Assembly: GCA_035534435.1 (NCBI GenBank) | Contig: DATLRX010000033.1 | Location: 1 to 64,000, forward strand | Direction of reading: 5' to 3' | From: Palsa-851 sp035534435 | GTDB taxonomy: Bacteria; Chloroflexota; Dormibacteria; Aeolococcales; Aeolococcaceae | Length of the DNA stretch: 64,000 bases | Part shown: positions 7,551 to 17,093 of the stretch, piece by piece | How positions within the stretch are numbered: position 1 is the stretch's first letter | Layout of the letters: each line of letters begins with the position of its first letter | Position numbers and translations under genes: made by a program | The notes under the pieces: generated by a model | The model's input: only the letters and a program-made list of their open reading frames with translations | Database searches by the model: none | Told to the model about the DNA's origin: nothing

Positions 7551-8678
7551 GTGAATACCGCTGAACGTATGGCGCTTGTCGAGCGCAACACCGCTGAGGT
7601 GCTCGGCGCGGATGAGTTGCCGCCGCTCATGGATGCGGGCATTCCGATCCGCCACTACATCGGCTTCGAGATCTCCGGCAAGGCCCATCTCGGCACCGGG
7701 CTCATGAGCATGGCGAAGGTCCGTGATCTCACCGCCGCCGGCGTGCACTGCTCCGTCCTCCTCGCGGACTGGCACACGTGGATCAATGACAAGCTCGGCG
7801 GCGATCGCGACCTGATCCGGCGCATCGCAACGGGGTACTTCACCGAGGCGCTCCGAGCGTCCCTCCTCTGCGTCGACGCCGACCCAGCGGCTGTGGCGTT
7901 CGTGCTCGCGTCAGACCTCTATCGCGATGACGACACGTACTGGGCGTCGGTGATCGAGGTCAGCAAGAACACCACCCTTGCGCGCATGCAGCGGAGCATC
8001 AGCATCCTCGGCAGGCAGGAGGGTGAGAGCATCGACTTCGCGAAACTCATCTACCCGGCGATGCAGGCCGCGGACATCTTCACGCTCGGCGTCCAGATCG
8101 CGCATGCAGGTGTCGATCAGCGCAAGGCGCACGTGATCGCCCGCGACGTCGCGCTGCAGATGCGCGTGCACGCGGTCCGCGGCGTCGACGACGCGCCGAT
8201 GAAGCCCGTCGCTCTGCATCATCCACTCCTGCTCGGTTTGCGCCGGCCGCCGGTCTGGCCGGTCCCCGCCGATTCGGTTCGCGATGTCTTCTCGGCGATG
8301 AAGATGAGCAAGAGCGATCCCGGCTCGGCGGTCTTCGTTCACGACACTCCTGACCAGATCATGGACAAGGTGCGGCGGGCGTTCTGTCCGCCCGGCGAGG
8401 TGACGTTCAACCCGATCCTCGACTGGATCGACAAGCTCGTCTTCGGCATCGCCGGCGGTCCCTTCGTGGTCGAGCGCTCCGAGGCGAACGGCGGGCGCAT
8501 CACCTTCGACACGCGCGCCGAGGTCACCGCCGCATACGTGGAAGGGTCGCTGCATCCCATGGACGCCAAGGCAGGGCTGGCGGCCCGCCTCATCGACCTG
8601 CTCGAGCCGGCGCGCGCGCACTTCGCCCGGCCCGAGATCCACGCCATGCTCGAGGAGATCGAGACGGCGACCGCCTGA
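7551..8678 (+). CDS. tyrS: Tyrosyl-tRNA synthetase, archaeal/eukaryotic type
   Basis: 375 residues of class I aminoacyl-tRNA synthetase. The HIGH-type element is YIGFEISGKAHLG (36-48) and KMSKS is at 251-255. The block YPAMQAADIFTLG followed by GVDQRKAHVIARD is the signature of the archaeal/eukaryotic TyrRS form, not the usual bacterial TyrS/TyrZ. It charges tRNA-Tyr in the cytoplasm. It is convergent with, and directly abutting, the tryptophanyl-tRNA synthetase. Because TrpRS is a close structural relative I considered that identity, but the YIGFE and GVDQRK motifs decide for TyrRS. Confidence 0.88.
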   Translation: MNTAERMALVERNTAEVLGADELPPLMDAGIPIRHYIGFEISGKAHLGTGLMSMAKVRDLTAAGVHCSVLLADWHTWINDKLGGDRDLIRRIATGYFTEALRASLLCVDADPAAVAFVLASDLYRDDDTYWASVIEVSKNTTLARMQRSISILGRQEGESIDFAKLIYPAMQAADIFTLGVQIAHAGVDQRKAHVIARDVALQMRVHAVRGVDDAPMKPVALHHPLLLGLRRPPVWPVPADSVRDVFSAMKMSKSDPGSAVFVHDTPDQIMDKVRRAFCPPGEVTFNPILDWIDKLVFGIAGGPFVVERSEANGGRITFDTRAEVTAAYVEGSLHPMDAKAGLAARLIDLLEPARAHFARPEIHAMLEEIETATA

Positions 8679-9686
8679 TCAGCGCAGGCCGACGGCCTCC
8701 TGCACGCGATGCAGGGTCGCGTCGGCAACGACGCGCACCCGGGCCGCGGACTCGGCGAGCACGCGATGCAGGTTTGCTTCGTCCGCGCGCAGCTCCGCAT
8801 AGCGGTGCTGGATGGGGGCCAGCGCGTCGATGACCGCGTCGGCGACCGCAGCCTTGAGCACTCCATAGGTCTTGCCCTCGAAGTCGTGCAGCGCGGCCTC
8901 GGCGCTGCTCCCGGTCAACGCCGCGTGGATCTCGAGCAGGTTCGCCACACCGGGGCCGACCGGGTCGTGCACCGCGGGCTCGGCATCGGTCGTGGCCCGC
9001 GCGATCTTCCTGCGCACCGTGTCAGGAGGGTCGAGGAGCATCACGGCGTGGCCGGGGCGATCGCGCGCGATGCTCTTGCTCATCTTCTCGTCGGGAGTGT
9101 CGAGTCCCATCACGCGCGCGCCGACCGTGCTGATGAGCGGCGCCGGCACCTTGAGCACGTCGCCTCGTTGCGAGTTGAGGCGCTGGGCCAGGTCGCGGCA
9201 GAGCTCGATGTGCTGGCGCTGGTCCTCGCCGACCGGGACGAAGTCGGCGTCGTAAAGAAGGATGTCGGCCGCCATCAGGACGGGGTACGTGAAGACACCC
9301 GTGTTGATGCGCTCACGCCCCTGCGCCTGGCTGCGCGCCTTGAACTGGGTCATGCGGTCGAGCCAGCCCATCGGCGTCAGCGTCTCGAGGATCCAGCACA
9401 GCTGCGTGTGCGCCGGGACATGCGACTGGACGAAGATCTCGCAGCGCGCGGGGTCGAGACCGCATGCCACGTACATCGCCGCCAGCTCGAGCGTCAGCGA
9501 GCGCAGCTCGTCCGGGTCCGGGTGCTGCGTCAGCGCGTGGAGGTCAACGATGCAGAAGTAGTTCTCGTACCTGTCCTGGTCTCTCACCCAGTTGCGCAGC
9601 GCGCCCAGATACGTGCCGAGATGCAGGCCGAAGTCGGGCTGGATGCCGCTGAGGACGCGCGGGCGTGGGGCAGCGATCTCGGACAT
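8679..9686 (-). CDS. trpS: Tryptophanyl-tRNA synthetase
   Basis: 335 residues, the normal bacterial TrpRS length. The start SGIQPDFGLHLGTYLGAL holds the HIGH-type motif, MAADILLYDADFVPVGEDQ is the tryptophan-site block, and DEKMSKS is the second ATP-site motif. It activates tryptophan and loads tRNA-Trp. The ATG at 9686 (MSEIAAPRPR) is chosen because the Rossmann strand begins immediately after. It ends one base from the stop of the tyrosyl-tRNA synthetase gene on the other strand. Confidence 0.95.
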   Translation of the reverse strand: MSEIAAPRPRVLSGIQPDFGLHLGTYLGALRNWVRDQDRYENYFCIVDLHALTQHPDPDELRSLTLELAAMYVACGLDPARCEIFVQSHVPAHTQLCWILETLTPMGWLDRMTQFKARSQAQGRERINTGVFTYPVLMAADILLYDADFVPVGEDQRQHIELCRDLAQRLNSQRGDVLKVPAPLISTVGARVMGLDTPDEKMSKSIARDRPGHAVMLLDPPDTVRRKIARATTDAEPAVHDPVGPGVANLLEIHAALTGSSAEAALHDFEGKTYGVLKAAVADAVIDALAPIQHRYAELRADEANLHRVLAESAARVRVVADATLHRVQEAVGLR

Positions 9687-9712
9687 GTCGCGCACAGGGT
9701 ACGGCCTGATCG

Positions 9713-10585
9713 TCAGGCGGTGCGACGGCGCGGGTGGCGGGATGTCGCCATGGCACGCGGCGACCAGCACGAGGTGACGAACGCGCCGATCTCAGCGGTG
9801 AGCCGCTGCGGCCACAACCGCAGCTCGAGGATGTTCGCCGCCTCGACGAGGCGTGCGTTCGGCAGCTCGTCCATGAGCATGCCGGCGTCCGAGAACGGGT
9901 GCACGGGGTCGATGTGGTGGCCGACGACCAGCGCGGGCGCCTGCAACCCCCGGCGTTGCGCGCTCTGGGGGGCGATGTGGCTGAAGAACACGCCGCGAAG
10001 GAGCGCCGCGCTCGGTCCGGGCTCCTGGCGGATCGCATCGAAGAGGACGTTTCCCCAGAAGGGCAGCGCCCATCGCGGGAGGCGGCGGAACACGGCGGTG
10101 ACCGGGCGCAGCACCTGCTCGCCGAAATGCAGGCCCACGAGCAGCGGTCCGAAGGTGAGCACCGAGGCGACGAGGCCGTTCTCGAGCACCGGCATCTCGA
10201 CGATCATTCCGCGCACCCGATGCGGCGCGACATTCGCGATCTCAAGGGTCACATTGGCGCCGAGCGACGTCCCACCGACAACCGCCTCGTCGATGTCAAG
10301 GTGATCGAGCAGCGCGATCGCGTCCTTTGCGAACGAGTGGATCGAGTACTCCTTGCTGTCGCGGGGACGATCGGAGTTCCCGTGCCCGAGCGGGTCGAGC
10401 GTCAGGACGTGCGCGCCGCCGGCCGCGAGCGCCCTGGCGAGGGGGTCCTGCATCAGCACCGGGATGAGCAGCCCGGGCATGAGCAGCACCCAGCGCTTTC
10501 CCTCACCGTACTCGGTGTACGAGAGCCGATGGCCGCGGCTCGTGAACGAGGACGACACCACACGCATGCGGTGACTGGCCGTCAT
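9713..10585 (-). CDS. Alpha/beta hydrolase
   Basis: 290 residues with the alpha/beta-hydrolase pattern: an oxyanion region at MPGLLIPV, LDPLGHGNSDRP before the cap, the nucleophile elbow GGTSLGANV near residue 100, and a late acidic/His section (HHIDPVHPF). The substrate is unknown. The C-terminus is unusually basic (RHPRRRTA). It starts at the ATG at 10585, divergent from the DoxX gene with 56 bases between them. Confidence 0.82.
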   Translation of the reverse strand: MTASHRMRVVSSSFTSRGHRLSYTEYGEGKRWVLLMPGLLIPVLMQDPLARALAAGGAHVLTLDPLGHGNSDRPRDSKEYSIHSFAKDAIALLDHLDIDEAVVGGTSLGANVTLEIANVAPHRVRGMIVEMPVLENGLVASVLTFGPLLVGLHFGEQVLRPVTAVFRRLPRWALPFWGNVLFDAIRQEPGPSAALLRGVFFSHIAPQSAQRRGLQAPALVVGHHIDPVHPFSDAGMLMDELPNARLVEAANILELRLWPQRLTAEIGAFVTSCWSPRAMATSRHPRRRTA

Positions 10586-10641
10586 GGACCAACTATGCAA
10601 CACAGCCGGTCGTTCCGTCCGCCTGCCCTAGACTCGGGGTC

Positions 10642-11040
10642 ATGGGATTCGTGACCCGAGCCGCCGCCCGATCCCTGCTCTCCGGGATCTTCCTGTACTC
10701 CGGATACCGGATGGTGAACAACGCCGAGCAATACGCCAAGCAGGCGTCGGCGGCATTGCCGATGCTGCCTGAGGATCCGAGGCTCGCCAAGGCGCACGGC
10801 ATCACGATGCTTGCAGCCGGGTCGACGTTCGCGCTCGGCATCTTCCCGAAGCTCTCCGCCCGCATCCTCGCGCTGACGCTGATCACCAACTCCTACGTCG
10901 GTCACGCGTTCTGGAAGCTGAAACCTGAAGAGCGGCGCCCGCAGATCATCCACTTCCTCAAGAACGCGGGGTTGTTCGGCGGGTTGATCTACGTGGCCGC
11001 GGACCGGCGGTCGCAGGAGCACGCCAGGGACTCCGACTGA
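10642..11040 (+). CDS. DoxX-family membrane protein
   Basis: 132 residues with about four hydrophobic helices and the family's typical layout: a short N-terminal helix with LLSGIFLYSG, a polar loop, a long helix beginning HGITMLAAGSTFALG, and a C-terminal helix. DoxX proteins are small membrane proteins tied loosely to redox reactions, and the exact role is unknown. The stop is two bases from the convergent rmlD stop. Confidence 0.72.
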   Translation: MGFVTRAAARSLLSGIFLYSGYRMVNNAEQYAKQASAALPMLPEDPRLAKAHGITMLAAGSTFALGIFPKLSARILALTLITNSYVGHAFWKLKPEERRPQIIHFLKNAGLFGGLIYVAADRRSQEHARDSD

Positions 11041-11041
11041 T

Positions 11042-11893
11042 TCATCGCCCCGCGTCGAGCTCGCGCAGGTAGGCCGTCAGGCCCTCCTCCCACGCGGGCA
11101 GCGGCGGTTCCCCCAGCTCACGCCAGCGCCGGTTGTCCAGCACCGAATACGCCGGACGCGAAGCGGGCGTCGGGTAGTCAGCGGTGGTGATCGGGACCAC
11201 CTGCGCCGTCAGCCCGCGAGCGTGGATGGCTCGCAGCGCGAGGTCGTGCCACGTCGCGACGCCGCTGCTGCTGAGGTGGTACGTCCCTGGTGACGCGATC
11301 TCCGTGAGCCGGAGGACGGCGGGAGCGAGGTGACCGCTCCACGTGGGGGCGCCGCGCTGATCGTTCACCACCCGGACCTGCGGCCGTTCCGCGGCCAGGC
11401 GGAGCATCGTCAGGACGAAGTTGGGTCCCTGGCGTCCGTACAGCCAGCCGGTGCGCACGATGAGGTGATCGGCACACGCGGCACGAACCGCCATCTCGCC
11501 GTGGAGCTTCGTGCGGCCGTAGGCTGATCGCGGGTTCGGCTCGGCGTCCTCGTCGATCGGCTCGGTCGCGGTCCCGTCGAACACGTAATCGGTGCTGATG
11601 TGGCACAGGCGCACGCCGGCGGCTGCGCATGCGCCGGCGACGATCCCGGCGCCCGTTGCGTTCACCGCCTCCGCTTGGTCCTCGTGGTCTTCGGCGGCGT
11701 CCACGCGCGTCCACGCGGCGGCGTTGATCACCACCTCGGCGGCGCTCGCCGCGATCGCCATGCGCACCGCGACGGCATCGGTGATGTCGCATGCCGCGTG
11801 CCCCAGGGGGGTCACGCGGTCCCCGCGCCGCCGGGCTGCGTCGGTCAGGTCGCCGCCAAGCTGGCCGGACCCGCCGAGCACGAGGTAGTTCAG
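11042..11893 (-). CDS. rfbD: dTDP-4-dehydrorhamnose reductase
   Basis: 283 residues of extended short-chain dehydrogenase. Present are LVLGGSGQLGGDL (NADPH loop) at the start, HISTDYVFDGT, the catalytic YGRTKLHGE (YxxxK), and a GTYHLSSSG element late. It carries out the last step of dTDP-L-rhamnose synthesis for cell-surface polysaccharide. The start is odd: no ATG or GTG suits the N-terminal strand. A CTG at 11893 gives MNYLVLGG, while the first GTG (11881) would cut the strand. The upstream partner rmlA ends 10 bases before, so translational coupling may allow the weak start. Confidence 0.85.
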   Translation of the reverse strand: MNYLVLGGSGQLGGDLTDAARRRGDRVTPLGHAACDITDAVAVRMAIAASAAEVVINAAAWTRVDAAEDHEDQAEAVNATGAGIVAGACAAAGVRLCHISTDYVFDGTATEPIDEDAEPNPRSAYGRTKLHGEMAVRAACADHLIVRTGWLYGRQGPNFVLTMLRLAAERPQVRVVNDQRGAPTWSGHLAPAVLRLTEIASPGTYHLSSSGVATWHDLALRAIHARGLTAQVVPITTADYPTPASRPAYSVLDNRRWRELGEPPLPAWEEGLTAYLRELDAGR

Positions 11894-11903
11894 CGGTGCA
11901 CCG

Positions 11904-12965
11904 TCAGAGTTCGACGCGCGAGTGGTCGCCGAGCATGAGACGCACCGCGGTGGGTCGGGCCGGCGACTTGCAGACCTCGCACTCCTTGCCGATGAGCGAC
12001 CCGTCGATCTTGCCCGCGATGTCGTGGATGCGAGTGCCCTCGAGCACGATGCTGTTCTCGATCTCGGCATTGCGCACGACGCAGTCGTAGTAGATCGAGG
12101 TGAACGGCCCGATGTAGGCGTTGTCGACGACCGTTCCGCTGCCGATGACCGCCGGGCCGCGGACGACACAGTTGCGCAGCGTGGCTCCTGCCTCGATCAC
12201 CACCTTGCCGTGGAGACGGACGTCCTCGCCGACGGTCCCGTCGGTCCGGGCCACGATGGTGTCGAGAATCATCCGGTTGGCCTCGAGGATGTCGTCGAGG
12301 CGACCGGTGTCCTTCCACCACCCCTCGATGAGGTGCGGCATCACCCGCCTGCCCGTGTCGATGAGCCGCTGGATCGCGTCGGTGATCTCCAGCTCTCCCC
12401 GTGAGCTCGGTTCGATGGAGTCAATGGCCTCGAAGATGATCGGCGAGAACAGGTAGACGCCGACCAGCGCCAGGTCCGAGCGAGGCACCGCGGGCTTCTC
12501 GACGAGGGAGATCACGCGTCCGTCCTCGAGCTCGGCGACCCCGAAGCGTTCCGGGTTGGGAACCCGCGCCAGCAGGATCATCGTATCCGCCTTCGAGCGT
12601 TCGAACTCCTCGACGAGCGAGCCGATGCCCTGAGCGATGAGGTTGTCACCGAGATACATCACGAAGCTGTCGCCTGCCAGAAAGTCGCGCGCGATGCCGA
12701 CCGCGTGCGCGAGGCCGAGCGGGGCTTCCTGCGGGATGTAGGTGACTCGGGCGTCGAACTTCGAGCCGTCGCCGACGGCGGCGCGGACCTCGTCGGCGGT
12801 GTCGCCGACGATGATGCCGATGTCGTGGATCCCGGCGTTCGTCAGCGCGTCGATCGCGTAGAAAAGGATGGGCCGGTTCGCAACCGGGATCAGCTGCTTG
12901 GCGCCGGTGTGGGTGATGGGCCGGAGCCGTGTCCCCTTACCGCCGCTGAGGATGAGCCCCTTCAC
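11904..12965 (-). CDS. rfbA: Glucose-1-phosphate thymidylyltransferase, long form
   Basis: 353 residues. The nucleotidyltransferase core has the signature GGKGTRLRPIT at 9-19, a substrate Lys in KQLIPVANRPI, and MYLGDN (metal-binding Asp). After residue 240 comes a left-handed beta-helix tail of hexapeptide repeats (GEDVRLHGKVVIEAGATLRN...), so this is the long RmlA/StrD type and not the 290-residue short form. It makes dTDP-glucose. Coupled to rmlD downstream; rmlB and rmlC are not in the window. Confidence 0.9.
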   Translation of the reverse strand: MKGLILSGGKGTRLRPITHTGAKQLIPVANRPILFYAIDALTNAGIHDIGIIVGDTADEVRAAVGDGSKFDARVTYIPQEAPLGLAHAVGIARDFLAGDSFVMYLGDNLIAQGIGSLVEEFERSKADTMILLARVPNPERFGVAELEDGRVISLVEKPAVPRSDLALVGVYLFSPIIFEAIDSIEPSSRGELEITDAIQRLIDTGRRVMPHLIEGWWKDTGRLDDILEANRMILDTIVARTDGTVGEDVRLHGKVVIEAGATLRNCVVRGPAVIGSGTVVDNAYIGPFTSIYYDCVVRNAEIENSIVLEGTRIHDIAGKIDGSLIGKECEVCKSPARPTAVRLMLGDHSRVEL

Positions 12966-13162
12966 CGGGGGTCCGTCACAGGCATCGGGGCAGCGTACCA
13001 GCCGCTCGCCTCCCCAACCCGCGACGCGAGTCCGGCGGCGTCGTCACAGGCGCCCACCTCTGTTGATGGTGTTGCAACGCGTCATCCGACGATTGTGGCA
13101 AACGCCCCGATCGCGAATACTCTGTTTGTCACGGCGACGCTCCGAGAGGGGGGGCGTCGTCG

Positions 13163-14881
13163 GTGCCCTTGTACGATGCCCCGGTGGCCCGGCATCTGAT
13201 CACGAGCGCCCTGCCGTACATCAACGGCGTCAAACACCTCGGCAACCTGGTGGGTTCGATGCTGCCCGCGGACGTCTACGCGCGACATCAACGCCTCCGC
13301 GGTCACGACGTCCTCTTCATCTGCGCAACGGATGAGCACGGCACGCCGGCGGAGCTCGCCGCCGCTGCGGCGGGGCTGAGTGTGGCCGACTACTGCGCCG
13401 AGCAGCACGAGATCCAGGCCGACCTCGCACGCCGCTACGGGCTCTCGTTCGACCACTTCGGCCGCAGCTCTTCCACGCAGAACGCCGAGCTGACGCGTCA
13501 CATGGCCGAGAAGCTTCGCGAGAATGGCATGGTCGAGGAGCGCGTCACCGATCAGGTCTACTCGCTGGACGACGGGCGCTTCCTGCCGGACCGCTACATC
13601 ATCGGCACGTGCCCGCACTGCGGGTACGAGCGTGCCAACGGCGACCAGTGCGAGAACTGCGCGCGCCTCCTCGAGCCATCGGATCTCATCAATGCACGGT
13701 CGGCAATTTCGGGGAGCACGCGGCTCGAGGTCCGTGCCACGCGACATCTCTTCATCCGCCAGTCGCTCATGGCGGACCGCGTTCGCGAGTGGATCGACTC
13801 GCATGACGACTGGCCGATCCTGGTCTCGTCGATCGCACGCAACTGGCTCAACGTCGGCCTCGAGGACCGGAGCATCACGCGCGACCTCAAATGGGGCATC
13901 CCGGTCGGCTGGCCGGGCTTCGAGAACAAGGTCTTCTACGTGTGGTTCGACGCGCCGATCGAGTACATCGGCGCAACCAAGGAGTGGGCGGACATCGAAC
14001 CCGGCTCGCGCGACTGGCGCTCATGGTGGTTCGACGCGCGCGATGTTCGCCACACCGAGTTTCTCGGCAAGGACAACATCCCCTTTCACACCATCAACTT
14101 CCCGATCACGCTCATGGGGACGGGCGAGCCCTGGAAGCTCGTCGACTATGTCAAAGGGTTCAACTACCTGACGTACTACGGCGGCAAGTTCTCGACGAGT
14201 CAGCAGCGCGGCATCTTCATGGACACGGCGCTCGACGTCGTGCCCGCCGACTACTGGCGATACGCGCTGCTCGCATCCGCGCCGGAGTCGGATGACGCCG
14301 AGTTCACGTGGGAAGGCTTCGCGCTGACGGTGAACAAGGATCTCGCCGGCATCTTCGGCAACTTCGTGCAACGCATCCTCAAGCTCACCGAGAGGCTCTT
14401 CGGCATGGTCGTGCCGGCCGGCGGCGAGCCCGGGCCGGAGGAGGCCGAGCTGGCTGGTGCTCTGGACACGGCGCTCGCCACATACGGCGAGGAGATGGAC
14501 GCGATCCGATTCCGGCCCGCGGCATTCGCGCTGCGGAGCCTCTGGACGCTCGGCAACCAGTACCTCGACCGCTGCGCGCCCTGGCACGAGACCGACAACG
14601 CGCGCGTCGCCTGCATCCTGCGCACTGCGATCAACGTCGCGCGCATCGAGGCGATCGTGTCGTCACCGTTCGTGCCGTTCGCGTGCGAGCGCCTCGTCGC
14701 GATCCTCGGGCTCGACGCGGCGGAGATCGCCTGGCCCGGGACCGCCGCCGGCGAGTTGACCCGGCTGGCTCCCGGTCGGGCGCTCCATGCGGGCGAACCG
14801 CTCTTCCCGCGAATCGGGGACCGCAGCACGCTCTCGGCGTGGGTCAGCGAGATGGAGACGCGCTTCGGCGGCCGTTCCTGA
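13163..14881 (+). CDS. metG: Methionyl-tRNA synthetase
   Basis: 572 residues. PYINGVKHLGNLVGS carries the HIGH-type motif. A zinc knuckle CPHCGYERANGDQCENC lies near residue 153. The KMSKS element has the variant form KFSTSQQRG near 348. It charges tRNA-Met. There is no C-terminal tRNA-binding EMAP domain; the protein stops after the anticodon-binding helices. The GTG at 13163 is supported by a strong purine run (GAGAGGGGGGG) 8 bases upstream, while a second GTG at 13184 is the alternative. Confidence 0.94.
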   Translation: MPLYDAPVARHLITSALPYINGVKHLGNLVGSMLPADVYARHQRLRGHDVLFICATDEHGTPAELAAAAAGLSVADYCAEQHEIQADLARRYGLSFDHFGRSSSTQNAELTRHMAEKLRENGMVEERVTDQVYSLDDGRFLPDRYIIGTCPHCGYERANGDQCENCARLLEPSDLINARSAISGSTRLEVRATRHLFIRQSLMADRVREWIDSHDDWPILVSSIARNWLNVGLEDRSITRDLKWGIPVGWPGFENKVFYVWFDAPIEYIGATKEWADIEPGSRDWRSWWFDARDVRHTEFLGKDNIPFHTINFPITLMGTGEPWKLVDYVKGFNYLTYYGGKFSTSQQRGIFMDTALDVVPADYWRYALLASAPESDDAEFTWEGFALTVNKDLAGIFGNFVQRILKLTERLFGMVVPAGGEPGPEEAELAGALDTALATYGEEMDAIRFRPAAFALRSLWTLGNQYLDRCAPWHETDNARVACILRTAINVARIEAIVSSPFVPFACERLVAILGLDAAEIAWPGTAAGELTRLAPGRALHAGEPLFPRIGDRSTLSAWVSEMETRFGGRS

Positions 14882-14948
14882 CGTTTGAGCCATCTGGCGC
14901 GTTCGTAACATTTTCGACAGGTGGCCGCGGTACGGTATTCCCTGTCCG

Positions 14949-15776
14949 ATGAATCCTGATCCGCCCACCTGGGAGACTCCGCCGACTCCGCCGGCTCCGC
15001 CGGAAATGCCCCCGCGCCGCTCACGCGGACGGCTCCGGCTCCTCGGTGTCGCGGTTGTCATCGCGCTCGTCGGCGCCGCGGCCGGCTTCGTCGTGACACG
15101 CGCGAGCTCGATCACCCTTGCGAACACGACCGCGAGCAACCCATCGCCGAGTGGATCGCCGTCGCTGCACCCTCCGTCCTTCGGGCGCGGAGGGTTCGGG
15201 TTCCCGTGCGCGGGCGGATTCGCCGGCTTCTGCGGCGGTGGTACGGGAACGGTGACGAAGATCAGCGGCGGTACGCTGACACTGCGAACGTTCAGCGGCA
15301 CGCTCACGGTCACGACCAGCTCATCGACGAAGTACAGGCGTGAAGGCAAGCAGGTGACGTTCGCCGCCATCAAGGTCGGTGAAGTGCTGCAGGTGCGTGG
15401 CTCCCACGGCACGTCGAAGAGCGCGACATCGCCGGTCGCCGCGACCGAGATCACGATCGTCGTCCCGACCGTGATGGGGCGCGTCCAGTCGGTGAGCGGA
15501 AACACGATCACGCTGGTCACAGGCGACGGTCAGCTCGAGTACGTCACGACATCGAGCGCCACCGCCTATCAGGGAATCCGCAATGCGACAGCGACCAGCG
15601 CGTCGGTCAAAGCCGGCATCTACATCGTCGCGCAGGGGATCGAGACCGACTTGACACACATCACCGCCGACGGCATCCAGGTGCTCGGGGCGATGACCTT
15701 CACGCCGCACGGCTTCCCGGGTCATCCCGGCGACGGCATGCCCGGCCGCCCGAGCCCGGCGGCCAGCTCCGTCTAA
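14949..15776 (+). CDS. Membrane-anchored protein with DUF5666-like repeats
   Basis: 275 residues: a Pro-rich cytoplasmic N-terminus (about 25 residues), an Arg-rich stop, one transmembrane helix (LLGVAVVIALVGAAAGFVV), a Ser/Pro- and Gly/Phe-rich linker with two Cys, then two related beta domains. These begin GTVTKISGGTLTLRT and GRVQSVSGNTITLVT, the DUF5666 pattern (G-x-V-x-x-I/V-x-G-x-x-I/L-T-L). The tail is Gly/Pro/His-rich. It is exported and anchored; function unknown. It shares its N-terminal architecture with the protein at 47054-48022. Confidence 0.72.
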   Translation: MNPDPPTWETPPTPPAPPEMPPRRSRGRLRLLGVAVVIALVGAAAGFVVTRASSITLANTTASNPSPSGSPSLHPPSFGRGGFGFPCAGGFAGFCGGGTGTVTKISGGTLTLRTFSGTLTVTTSSSTKYRREGKQVTFAAIKVGEVLQVRGSHGTSKSATSPVAATEITIVVPTVMGRVQSVSGNTITLVTGDGQLEYVTTSSATAYQGIRNATATSASVKAGIYIVAQGIETDLTHITADGIQVLGAMTFTPHGFPGHPGDGMPGRPSPAASSV

Positions 15777-15845
15777 GCCCGGACCGGCCGCCTCCTGCAT
15801 CGCGCGGGCGAGCTGGGACCGCGTTCTCCGCAATCGCGCGACGAG

Positions 15846-16889
15846 CTACGACGAGTTCTGTCTGATCGCTCGAGCGCGCTTGCGAAGTTCGCGGCGCCGC
15901 TCGGCAAGGACGCGAAGGTCGCGCGCCGCGTCGAGACGCTCCTGTTCGCGCTCAAGCTTGCGCTTCGATTCGAGCCGCGCCAGCACGCTCGGATCCTCGG
16001 CCGCGGCAGCGCGCACTGCGCATCCGGGCTCGCGCTCGTGTTTGCAGTTGCGGAAGCGGCAGCTCGCGGCGACGTCGGTGAGATCTCCGAATACCTCCTC
16101 GATGCCCGCGCCGGCGTCCCAGAGGCCGAGCTCGCGTGTGCCGGGCGTGTCGATGATCAACCCACCGCCGGGGAGCTCGATGAGCTCGCGTCGCGTTGTC
16201 GTGTGCCGGCCCTTGCCGTCAGCACGCACATCGCCCGTCGCAAGCACCGCGGCGCCCGCGAGGCGATTGACGAGCGTCGACTTGCCGGTCCCGCTCGGCC
16301 CGACAAGCACCGCAACCGCGCCGCGCGGAAGGAGGACGCGGACGTGCTCGACACCCTCACCCGATGCGTTGACGGCGACAACCTCGGCGCCGGCGGCAAC
16401 CGATCGCGCCTCGCGAAGGTCGGTGGTCAGGTCGGCGCTCAGATCCGACTTCGTGAGCAGCACCACCGGTGTCGCTCCGCTCGACCACGCCATGGCCAGC
16501 GAGCGTTCAATCCGGCGGAGCCTGATCGCGCCGCCGAGCGCGACCGTGATGAAGACAAGGTCGATGTTGGCGGCAACTGCCTGGCCGGTCGTGGCGATGC
16601 CCGCTGCGCGTCGCATCATGACGCTGCGTCGGGGGAGCAGCGCCACCGCGATGCCGTCATCGATGACCAGCCAATCGCCGGTGGTGACTCCCCCATCGTC
16701 GGGCGCGCCGGCGAGGGTTGGCGCAAGCGGAACGCGCAGCGTTGCATCCCCGGTAACCACCGTGACAACACGTCCGTCGACGCGCGAAACGAGGCCTCGG
16801 AGGCAGTCGCGGGTTGCGGCGTCAGCGAACGCCGACTCGAGCGTGCCGTTCCACCCAAGCGCGGTGAGACGGCGGAGATCGTGAGACAA
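15846..16889 (-). CDS. rsgA: Small ribosomal subunit biogenesis GTPase RsgA
   Basis: 347 residues with the circularly permuted GTPase order that defines RsgA/YjeQ: an N-terminal OB-fold, then the G4 motif TKSD, then G1 GPSGTGKST, then G3 DTPG. A C-terminal zinc finger (CRFRNCKHEREPGC) and a charged helix follow. It assists late 30S maturation. It is convergent with the DUF5666 gene. Confidence 0.94.
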   Translation of the reverse strand: MSHDLRRLTALGWNGTLESAFADAATRDCLRGLVSRVDGRVVTVVTGDATLRVPLAPTLAGAPDDGGVTTGDWLVIDDGIAVALLPRRSVMMRRAAGIATTGQAVAANIDLVFITVALGGAIRLRRIERSLAMAWSSGATPVVLLTKSDLSADLTTDLREARSVAAGAEVVAVNASGEGVEHVRVLLPRGAVAVLVGPSGTGKSTLVNRLAGAAVLATGDVRADGKGRHTTTRRELIELPGGGLIIDTPGTRELGLWDAGAGIEEVFGDLTDVAASCRFRNCKHEREPGCAVRAAAAEDPSVLARLESKRKLEREQERLDAARDLRVLAERRRELRKRARAIRQNSS

Positions 16890-17093
16890 GAGGGAACTCC
16901 ATACTGGACTGGGAGCCCGGAGCCCCGGTGACGGCCGCGCACCAGCATGCGGTGCGGAGCCGAACGATCAGGCGGCGGAGCCGCCGGGCACGACGTCGGT
17001 CAGGTGCGCGGTCGGCGCAATCGCTGGTGCCATATCCGTGCCCTCCATATGTCGTGCTGATCGGTCGTGGGAATCGTAGCGCAGCCGCGCGGT

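Noticed and set aside
8709..10304. Long open frame (531 codons) antisense to TrpRS and the hydrolase
   Set aside because: Low-complexity Arg/Val/Glu composition and complete overlap with two well-identified genes.
13163..14881. MetRS as inactive because KMSKS is absent
   Set aside because: KFSTS is a known functional variant of this motif in MetRS; all other motifs are normal.
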